A stretch of 64,000 bases of DNA from Pseudozyma flocculosa PF-1 (Eukaryota; Basidiomycota; Ustilaginomycetes; Ustilaginales; Ustilaginaceae). Of the stretch, positions 55,473 through 64,000 are shown piece after piece. The stretch is taken from contig NW_006920876.1 of the NCBI RefSeq assembly GCF_000417875.1, positions 308,683 through 372,682 on the forward strand. Reading direction: 5' to 3'. The notes beneath the pieces were generated by a model that was not told the DNA's origin, ran no database searches, and saw nothing but the letters and a program-made list of their open reading frames with translations. Numbering within the stretch: the stretch's first letter is position 1; the number at the start of each line of letters is the position of its first letter. A program made the position numbers and the translations under genes.

Positions 55473-57915
55473 CTACGCGGACGGCGGCTTGATGCGGTCG
55501 AGGATGGCCTTGACGGCGCTGGGGTCGAGTTTGTGGCGTCGCTCGGCGGTGAGGAGGCCATTGACCTCCTGTTCGACGTCGGCGAGCTGGGTATAGCAGA
55601 AACCCTGCACGACGCCGCCGGCGACGAGCGCGGCCGTGAGCTGGCCAAACTGGTCGAGGAACTGGGCCTGGTCCGCCGCCTCGCTGTATCCCCACCCTGC
55701 AGCGCCGCCCTTGACGGCCAGACCGCCGTACTCGGTTACGAGGATCGGCAGAGGCAGCGGCAGCTTCGACGAGGAAGTCGAAGGTGCGGCGGTGGGCCCC
55801 GCGACAAAGATGGGGTGGCCCAGCACCTTTTCGCGCAGCGCCGCGGCGCGGTCGGCGTAGGATGCCGCCAGATCTGCGGCGGGTCGGTAGTCGTGGATAG
55901 TTATCAGGTCGGTGCACACGTGCTCCCACCCGTCGTTGTCGACGACGGGCCGGGTGGGATCTGCGCGATGCCCCCGGCGAGACCGGAGCGGGGGAGAGGT
56001 GAGTGTCCTGCGGATGCGGATGCGGATGCGGATGTTCGCGCTCCTCGATGTGCCCCAGCGCAGACTCACCGAGCGACTTGGTGAGGTGGTGCAGCGACGC
56101 CAGATGGGCGCGTTGCTGCGCCGAGACGCCCAGCGCTGGCACGCCCCACGACTACCGAACGGGCAAAAGCGTGGCAAACGAGGTCAGCTCAGATCAGTCC
56201 GGATGGCACCGGGCCCGGCGTGCCAGCACAGACGCACCTCGTTGACCGGGACCCAGGCGACGATGCACGGGTGCGAAAAGTCGCGGCGGATCACCTCCAT
56301 CCACTCTGCGATGAAGCGGCCGACGTACTTGGCCGAGTACTCGTACGCGTTGGCCATCTCGCCCCAGACTGGACGAGGGGACGGGATCAAGCGGTCAAAA
56401 TTGGACGGTTCAGCGGTTGCGCAGGTCACGGATGCGATCTGCGAGCGGGCAGTCCCCGACGCGCACTCACCAAGGAAGCCCAGACGGTCGGCCTCGAAAA
56501 AGAAGCGCGGATCCTCGACCTTCTGGTGCTTGCGGCAGCCATTGAAGCCGAGCTCCTTTGCCCTTGTGATGTCCACCTGGAAGGCGTCTTCGCTCGGCGC
56601 TGTCATGCCGCTCTTGGGCCAGTAGCCCTGCAATAGCGAGGAAAGGATGCGGAAAGGTGAGGGTCAGCGAGGGGCACGGAAGACGGCTCCAGCGATGCCG
56701 TCCAGCGCGCACCTGGTCCAACAGGAGCTTCTGGAAATAGGGCCGATGGTTGAGGCAGAGCCGGCCGCTGTCGTCGACCGAGACCTTCCGCATGCCGACA
56801 TAGGTGAAGATCTTGTCTATGAGCATTGGCACGCCGCCTTCCGGGTCGAGCGTGTAGCTGACGGTGAGGTCGTACAGGGTCGGATGCTCTGGCGACCAGA
56901 GGGCCAGGCCATCGTCCCAGGCATCTCGGTGCACTTCGGGAGGCAGCACGTCCTTGGAGTATAGCGACGGTCGGAAGCTGCGCGATGGTTGTGTACCAGC
57001 CGATCGTACGTTGACGACGAGAGAGCAGCAAGAAGACTCGTTGCTAACCGCGATGGCCGCTGAGGTGCACTTGTACCCATGCAGGCTAGCTTCGACCTTG
57101 ATCCAGCCCCGGTCCGGACCATGCTCGAGCCCCTGCAGATCGACATCAACTCGGACTGTGCCAGAGTCGATGTCGGGCGTGGTGGCGACGTGGGATATGT
57201 GAGGTCCCGGCACGGCCTCGAGCCAGACCGTCTGCCAGATTCCAGTGGTGGGCGTGTAGAAGATGCTCTCGGGCGCAGCATTGCCGTGCTCGTCTTGCTT
57301 CCAGTACTGCTTGCCGCGCGGCTGGCGGAGGTCCTGTGGGCTGTCGCGAGCCTCGACGACGACTATGGCCGCCTCTTTGGATGTCAGGGAGATGTCCAGC
57401 TCGGCGCGGATGTCGGCAGAGAATCCGACGTGGCCTCCTATGTGGTGGGCCACCTGGCAGCCGTTGACCCAGACGCGGGCCTCGTAGTCGACGGCGCCGA
57501 AGTGCAAGAGGACCCGTTGCGATCCCTCGCCCACCAGCTGCGCCGTATCTTCGTAGGCGATGGCCTTTGAGTACCAGACGGCCGGGACAGCGGTTGTCTT
57601 GTGGACGCTCGAGAGCAACGTCTGATGGGCGAACGGAACATTGATCCGGGCGCCTCTGGGCGCGATTCCCGCCCGGTCGAGCCCGAGCTTGATGATATCG
57701 CGTCGCTCTTCGGGGGTGCGAGGAGCTTCAGCACTGAACGCCCAGTCTCCGTTGAGGTTGAGTTGGCAGATGCGACCGTCGTCGTCGTGTCTGGGATCGG
57801 CCCCCATCCGGACCATGCGAGGCCGCGGATGGGATTTACGGAGCCGTTGCAGCGTGGCCCGGATAGCACTCGCGATGTCGTCCTCGCCGATTTCGACGCG
57901 CTGTCTCTTGAGCAT
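55473..57915 (-). CDS. Glycoside hydrolase family 2 enzyme
   Basis: Five exons on the minus strand, 57915-56713, 56627-56471, 56368-56238, 56151-56070 and 55960-55473, give 686 residues. An N-terminal jelly-roll sugar-binding domain (INVPFAHQTLLSSVHK, YEARVWVNGCQVAHHIGGHVGF, FYTPTTGIWQTVWLE) is followed by an Ig-like domain and a TIM barrel. The acid/base Glu lies in VPVNESWG (about E497, at the exon 3-4 junction) and the nucleophile in LVTEYGG (about E601). GH2 includes beta-galactosidases, beta-mannosidases and beta-glucuronidases; the substrate cannot be read from sequence. No signal peptide is seen at the chosen start, which suggests an intracellular enzyme unless an upstream exon is missed. 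All junctions restore family-conserved sequence. Intron 4 contains a hexamer tandem. Confidence 0.9.
56005..56034 (+). repeat. GCGGAT hexamer tandem inside GH2 intron
   Basis: About four to five copies of GCGGAT lie within the fourth intron of the GH2 gene. They contribute no coding sequence. Confidence 0.8.
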
Positions 57916-60900
57916 CTTGGCTTGCCCTGCTTCGGTGGTGACTCAAACGACGGCGGTGGGGAGGATATGGCGGTGGGTTGGTAGGAAGCCCTAGCGACCA
58001 GGCCAGCTGGCGGGGGAGGTGGTCCGAGCGCAGGGCCCCGCACCGTGGCGCCTTTGTCGCCGGCCTTGTCGCCGAAAAATCGAGAGAATAAAAATAAAAA
58101 CCAGGACCGATGCGGACCCGGGCCCCTCTGAGGTGACGACGAACGCGAAGATCGAGCTCTGGACGCCACCCGACTCAGCTCGCCCGCTCGAGTGACTTAG
58201 CTTCACATCCTCGCGCCAAGCCCTGGCCAGCCCGGGCCTGGCCTGCCTGGGCCACTCCCACGTACTCATCCCGAGGTGACGTCGACGGCAGCTCTCTAAC
58301 GACGAGGAGGATCATCGCATCTCTCTACGGCTGGCGGTGGTGACGCCGACTCCATCGACCACGGCTTCTTTGTCCGCAAAGATCGGGGCGGCCAAAGCGG
58401 TATGCGTTGGCGACGTACGCCACCTCCGTCGGGGCATGACTGCGCAGGCCAGCAAGGCGGTCGGAGCGCTCGATTCTGCCCCAACCCTGATCACGCCGAG
58501 AGCCCCATCTGTCCCGGCCGCAACAACGAGTACCTATCCGCCTCCTCGACGTGTACCTAAGCAAGCAGGGCGCCACGGCGTTGAAGGCAGGCAACGATGG
58601 ATGACCATCCCGGCCTGTCACGAGCACGCACGCACGACGCCTCTTCTTGCTCGCTCAACCTGCTTGCTTGTCGGTACGGAAGAGGCCGAAGCAAGAAATA
58701 AAGCAAGCAAAGCCTTAAATTGCGAAGCGAGGTGCTCGCCTCGCCTGCATCCTGCCTTGCCTTTGCATTCGAGACCGGAACGCTCGCCCGCCTGCTGCTG
58801 TGGCAGCGCATGGACCAGAGGACACCCGCGCCTCGAGTCAGGCTATCCCGGACGTTCCGTTATGCTCTCTTGCGAGGGCGTGATAGGTCCGCCTGCGAGC
58901 ACGCTGCGGTTCCTGCACCGCCGCCGCTGCCGGCCGGGGAATGGTCGAAGGCCACCACGGCTTCCTCTGCAGCCTCGTCGCCCGCGTCTGTCCTCGGTTG
59001 AGTGGATGGTCGAAGAGGCAGACAGGCAGGCCAGGGCGTGGCGCGGGCTGAAGCCAAGACACACAGGGCAGCGTGGCGCGAGGTAATAGAGCAGAAAGCA
59101 CGAAAGTCTGGGCCTGGGCCTTTGGCTCGACGCAGATAGGGTATTCGCCGGCAGAGACTGAGGCTGCAAATTCGAACTTGGACCCCGAGGCCCCAGCCAG
59201 GCCCGACCTTGGCCTCGGCCGCGCCTTTTCCGCGCCCCGCGGCGTCTTTTTCTTCGCTCGGATCGCCCGTCCCGCTCGGGCCACGGCGTGCCATAGCGGG
59301 CTTGACAGGCGGGCGGGGGCGATCAAGTTTTCCGTCAGAGCGACAGCGTCCGCTACCGTATGTACATACCGTACGACGCGGTACAGAGTACGGCACAGGG
59401 ATACGGTGGCGGGCGTCGGTGGCAAGATTGCCGCAGCGAGGCCTCGACACCAGGTGAAGACCGGAAGCAAGCGGCTCAACCTAGGCCTCTTCGACCTGCA
59501 TGCCACCTAGCCTACTGCCCCGGAGAAAAGCAGGCAGGGTCGATTGTTCCGCGGAAACCTTCTCCAGCCTGCACGCTCTTGCAGCAGGTGGGGCCCCCCG
59601 GCCAGCGGGAAGCCGCACCGCGCCGCTGTACTGCACCAGAGACAAGCCAGAAGCTCAGCCAATCGGGAAGCGTTGTCCCAGGTGGGGCGTACGTTGCAAG
59701 CAGCCTGCAAGCCGCCTCGTGTCCGGACCAATCCTCAGCCGCCCCGCGTTACCGTACCATTCTTAGATTGCTCTCGACACCGGTACGAACGAACGTGTAG
59801 GCAGGCAGGCATGCATATGCCTGCCTGCCTCAAGCCGACAGAAGGAGGCGCGGTATGCTGACTCGGGCGCGCCCGGAGAGGCAGACTAGGCAGTCCGCCT
59901 GGCCTGCCATCGTCGGCCCGCATCCGAACATTCCTTCGCGAGATGGGCATCTGGCCGATCCTCGGCCGGACCAGGCCGAAACGTGCTCCTCGGGGGTTGC
60001 GCGAGCACAGCGACAGGTAGGCGGCAAGGTGAGCGGCGGCGGCTCGAAAGGTGGCTCAGCCAGGCCAGGCCCGAACGACGACATTTTTTTCTGACAAGCG
60101 CACGCGTCGCCGGACCGCATGCGAGATACAGGAAGAGGCAGGCAGGGCAGGGCAAGGTCAGGGGGAAGACGGTGTTCCGACGCCACCAGAGCACGTACGG
60201 AAAGGCCAGGTGAGGCGGCGTCTCGACGTGTCTGCGACCAACGAGGCCGCGCCCTAGGCGGGGAGCAGATGTCGCTGGCGAATGAAGCCTCGAGGCTGCC
60301 CCCCTTTGGCCGCTTGGCGAGCCTGCGGAGAATGAAAAACCGCAGGCCAAGCGACGGCGTTCAAAGGAGGCAGCAGGCAGGCAGGCTGGTAGGCGTGCGG
60401 TCTGTACCGCCTACGGTACGCTGCCCACAGGCACGCTGCACGCAGAACCCGCGGGGACTTGAGCAAGGGGAGGGAAGCAGCCTACCCTGGGGCAAGCGCA
60501 AGAGCGACCAAAGCAAGCAGAGCAAGCCGGCCTGCGCCCAGCCAGGCCAGCAGGCCAGACCCGCCCAGCCTCCGCCCGCGCCGAAGGGTAGGCAGGGTGA
60601 GGCGGCCAATCCGGTCGCGGCCGACGCTCGAGTGGCCTGCCAGCTAAGGCGTGGCCTCCTCTGGCCAGCACATCTGGAACGGTCGACTGGCAGGGCCGGG
60701 CCTTGGCCGCTTCGGCCGTGCTCGACCCTCCTGCTCGCGGTTCAGTCAGAAGCCTTTTTTCCTCTCCGTCTGCGATCCTCATCGATCCCCTGACTGAACG
60801 GGACGGACACGGAATGACGAAAGGGCTGGCGATCCCAGCAGCGGGAGCATGATGGATGATGTGTGGTGGTGAGCGCAGTGAGCGCGTCGATGACAGGCGG

Positions 60901-61829
60901 GATCTCGTCCAGCGGCCTGCGATGTGGAGTTGTCTCCAAGGTCGTCGACGCGACGGTCAGGCCGGCCCAGGCGGCTCGGCCGGTGGTTTGGTTGGTGGAG
61001 CCTGGCCTGGCCAGGCCAGCTGGCAAAACGGCGAGCAGGCGAGGCGAGGCGAGGCGAGGCCAAGCCAAGCCCGCCGGCCTACGCTTTGCTTTTCTTGGGG
61101 GCTGGGAGGTGCGCGCCAGCAGCGAGAAGCGGGCCCCGCATTGGCCCCGTTGAGTCAGAGAGCGGGCGGGGGGGAAGGGCCATGGCACCGGCGAGCCAGC
61201 AGGGCACGCACGCACGCACGCACGCACGCGCGGGGAGGAAGGAGGCAGGCGCTGGCTGGCTCGGTGGCTGGCTCTGGGCGGCGACGGCGGCGCATTCGGC
61301 ATCTTGGAGACCGCCATGAAAATCGTGGGTGAATCAGGAGAGGGCGACGGCGACGGCGAGCAGGCGGTCGAGCCCCTCTCCCGCCCACTGCCCGCCTCAC
61401 GGGCCAGGCCCAGGCAGACGGGGCGGGGCGGGGCGAGGCGAAGCGGAAAAGGTGGCCGGCTTGGGGTTTTCCACGCAGCACCGCTTGGCTGTGTGCGGGG
61501 CCCAGGTGGCAAGCCACAGGCAGGCGGGGGCGGCGAGCGACGGCGTCTCTCTCTGTCGCTCCCTCTCCGCCCCTCTCTGCTCGCCCCCCGCGTTGCCCCC
61601 ATCGCCTCCTCTGCTCCTTGCCCGCTCCGGTACAAAAGGCGACGCCTTCCCCTCTCCCTCCTTCCCCGACCCTTTTCCTCTCCATCGTCTCCCTCTTTCT
61701 CAGCCGTCGCCGTCGCCTTTGTCCGTCGCCCTCTATACCACTGCCCTTCTCCCGTTGCTAGCGACACCGTCGACGACCTTGGCCCTCGCCCTCGCATTTC
61801 ACTCCTCTCCCTCAACAATCTCGACCACC
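57916..61829. other. 3.9 kb gene-free region between GH2 and SDR genes
   Basis: A divergent intergenic stretch with no supportable gene. It is dense in GGCAGGC, CCAGGC and GAGGCGAGGC words and contains a perfect hairpin at 59799-59830 and a CACG tandem at 61204-61229. The last few hundred bases are pyrimidine-rich and form the leader of the SDR gene. ORFs of up to 358 codons overlap on both strands without domains. Confidence 0.5.
59799..59830. repeat. Perfect 14-bp inverted repeat, 4-nt loop
   Basis: AGGCAGGCAGGCAT (59799-59812) is followed by GCAT and then ATGCCTGCCTGCCT (59817-59830). The whole is palindromic and could extrude as a hairpin. Confidence 0.95.
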
Positions 61830-63291
61830 ATGTCCGCCTTCGCCTCCACTGTCAGGTCCAGCCTCGCCCGCGGCCTCTCGGCCCGCGTTGCTCAGCGTGA
61901 GTGCTCCCTTTCCTTCCGATGGCCGCGCGCGCGTCCCTGGCTCTCTGGGTCTGCTCGCCAGACCACGCCTCCGAAGCGGACCGTCCAAGGCGAGTCTCGG
62001 CGCACCTACCGCAGATGCTTCGCCTCGTCTTCCGGGCACGGTCCTTCTTCTCTCTTCCGAAGTGGGCCCGTGCGCCGGAACTACGCGGCCTCTGTCTTGT
62101 CTCGACCAATCTAGCTTGCACGTCGAGAGCAGCATGCTGATTCTCATCCATCCTCGCCCCTCGACTTGCATCGCGCAGCGTCGATGCTCTCCCGGGTTGC
62201 CACCGCGGCTCCCCGCAACTTCTCCGTCTGGGCGCCCAACAACATGGTCCCTTCGGCCGTCAAGCCCGCCGAGCAGGCCAACCCCGGACCCCCGCCTCCG
62301 GTCGAGAACATCGGTGTCGACGCTGTGTGAGTGTCAATCCTGACGATGCGTGCGCGTGGCATAGCAAATCTTTGCGTTGTGCATCGCCATCGCCTTCTGG
62401 AGCCCACCCGCTGACCTCGCTGCTGTCTGCTCTCTCCCTGCATTTGTCCCCCACAGCCTGCGCCAGAACCCCAACAGCCCCGACAACCACACCACTACCA
62501 TCTTCCAAGAGTTCTCCCTAGAGGGCAAGACGGCCGTCATCACTGGTGGCAACGGTGGTCTCGGTCTCGAGATGGCCCTGGCCTACGTCGAGGCCGGCGC
62601 CCACGTCTACGCCATCGACCTGCCCAAGGAGCCCTCGGAGGAGTTCAAGATTGTCGCCGACCACTGCCGCATCATGAACCGCCACCTCAAGTACGTCTCG
62701 GCCACGGTCACTGACCACGAGGACATCAACAACGTCATGGACTTCATTGTCAAGGACTCGGGCACCGACTCGCTCGACGTCTGCGTCGCCGCCGCCGGTA
62801 TCCTGCAGACCTACGCCGCGCTCGACTACCCCGCCGACGAGTTCCGCAAGGTGTTCGAGGTCAACACCACCGGTGTCTTCCTCACCGCCCAGGCCGCCGC
62901 CCGCAAGATGCACGCCAACAAGAATGTCTCGGGCTCCATCATCCTGATTGCCTCGATGTCCGGCTCGATTGTCAACCGCGACCACCACTGGGTCGCCTAC
63001 AACGCCTCCAAGTCGGCCGTCCTCCAGATGGGCCGCAACCTCGCCGCCGAGTGGGGTCCCAAAGACATCCGCGTCAACTGCATCAGCCCCGGCCACATCC
63101 GTACTCGCATGACGGCCGCCTACCTCGACACGAACCCCCACCTCCTCGCCAAGTGGTCGAGCTCCAACCCCCTCGGCCGCCTGGGTCGCGCCCACGAGAT
63201 CCGCGGTGTCGCCGTCTGGCTCGCCTCGAGCGCCAGCTCGTTCTGCAACGGCTCCGACATCATCGTCTCGGGTGGTCACAACATCTGGTAG
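61830..63291 (+). CDS. Mitochondrial-type short-chain dehydrogenase (arabinitol/mannitol dehydrogenase-like)
   Basis: Three exons, 61830-61896, 62179-62326 and 62457-63291, encode 349 residues. The first 50 residues are rich in Arg/Ser/Ala without acids (MSAFASTVRSSLARGLSARV, then SMLSRVATAAPRNFS), a typical mitochondrial presequence. The SDR fold follows: FSLEGKTAVITGGNGGLG (cofactor motif TGGNGGLG 101-108), AAAG, and the catalytic Ser about 240, Tyr253 and Lys257 in YNASK. It ends in VSGGHNIW. Asp in AIDLPKE at the end of beta-2 favours NAD+ over NADP+. Related fungal enzymes oxidise D-arabinitol, mannitol or similar polyols; D-arabinitol 2-dehydrogenase is the closest guess and the substrate is unproven. 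Splice phases (1, then 2) are consistent. Confidence 0.88.
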
Positions 63292-63314
63292 ACGCCGTCG
63301 TCACACCTGGCGCC

Positions 63315-63352
<38 letters not shown>

Positions 63353-64000
63353 CTCTCTCTGGGGTCGTGGATACGCACATGGGCGGTCCACGACGGGGTC
63401 ATCCATCATCATCAACACAAATGCAAACCCAACAAGTTACGCCGCCCCCTTTCTCTCTCTCTCTCTCTCTCTCGCAATCTTAGAGGTCTTGTTGTCGAGG
63501 GACACTTCACAAACATACCAGCTGCTGCCTCCCGCTCGCTCCCGGTCTCACTCCGCCATTCCCCACCTCCTCACCTACGCACACACACACAGTCCAACCC
63601 GCGCGCGCGCTCTCTCTCTCTCTGTATATAAACTCTCTGTCTCTTGATTCAGTGGGTCGCATCGAGCAGGCCGGGCGCAACGCCTGCTCGGTGGATAGCA
63701 AACGAAAAGGTGAATACGACATCGAATCCTGCCTGCATCGTTCACGTTGCCTGCGACAAGAAACCGCCAACCGCGGCGGGTATGCAGGCCCCGGCTGCTG
63801 GTCTCCGCCTCGGCGTTTTGGCGCGCATAGACGGAGTCAAGTCCGTGCGCGAGGGCTCACGACGCTCGAATTTTTTTTCGGGCCAATCGTTTTTCGGCCG
63901 GCTGAGCGAACCACGTAAGCAGCGAGGGATTTGCTCGAACCTGAGCTGGGCCAGCCAGGCCTGGCGAGTCAGGGTCGCTTTCTTCTCGGAAGTGGGCCGG
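63292..64000. other. 3' region of SDR gene, microsatellite-rich
   Basis: No gene was recognised. CT microsatellites lie at 63320-63360, 63452-63473 and 63611-63623, and a T8 run at 63872-63879. Confidence 0.6.
63320..63360 (+). repeat. CT dinucleotide microsatellite
   Basis: About 20 CT units, interrupted once by a G, about 30 bp after the SDR stop codon. A second copy is at 63452-63473. Confidence 0.95.

Noticed and set aside
60742..61818. Minus-strand ORF of 358 codons next to the SDR gene
   Set aside because: It covers the SDR leader and microsatellites, and its composition is typical of non-coding GC-rich DNA.
1..64000. tRNA, rRNA, transposon ORFs, CRISPR
   Set aside because: No cloverleaf with A/B boxes, rRNA segment, reverse transcriptase/integrase/transposase motif or terminal repeat was recognised by eye. 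A tRNAscan and repeat-library search would be decisive.

Overview
This is a GC-rich nuclear window from a filamentous or yeast-like fungus. The gene content is eukaryotic and fungal: TRA1, PIK1, ZWF1, PSF1, BFR1 and RAD4/XPC. Genes carry short introns (about 70-400 nt), nearly all with GTGAGT or GTGAGC donors, and are dense in C/G-ending codons. Exon structure, GC content and a Kex2-type repeat protein that recalls the Ustilago repellent class suggest a basidiomycete, probably Ustilaginomycotina. That placement is inference; no species is claimed. One assembly gap (136 N) lies at 52323-52458.

Layout, left to right. A left-truncated CaCA-family cation exchanger (1-1901, +) is followed by a secreted alkaline phosphatase (4341-6262, +). 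Two adjacent minus-strand genes then encode secreted proteins: a Pro-rich protein (6742-7721) and a Kex2-repeat protein (9590-11110). They share a previously unfamiliar C-terminal cysteine motif. Next come PSF1 (12870-13845, +; GINS replication complex), a convergent non-TALE homeodomain factor of the Pho2/Hoy1 type (14222-17170, -), a 4.8 kb stretch without a supportable gene, ZWF1 (21997-24366, +) and RAD4/XPC (25091-29309, +). RAD4 converges on the 3,921-residue pseudokinase TRA1 (29551-41990, -), which diverges from the PI 4-kinase PIK1 (43343-47340, +).

The right part holds a single-pass surface glycoprotein (49593-51656, +) and a TMEM14-family gene cut by the assembly gap (52509-52625, -). 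BFR1 (53451-55238, +) follows, then a convergent glycoside hydrolase family 2 enzyme (55473-57915, -), a 3.9 kb gene-free stretch, and a mitochondrial-type short-chain dehydrogenase resembling arabinitol/mannitol dehydrogenases (61830-63291, +).

Most genes are housekeeping and are not arranged as a pathway. Replication/repair (PSF1, RAD4), chromatin (TRA1), lipid signalling (PIK1) and pentose/polyol metabolism (ZWF1, SDR) are simply neighbours. The most novel element is the pair of secreted proteins at 6.7-11.1 kb. Intergenic DNA is unusually rich in short GGCC/CAGGC-type words and microsatellites.
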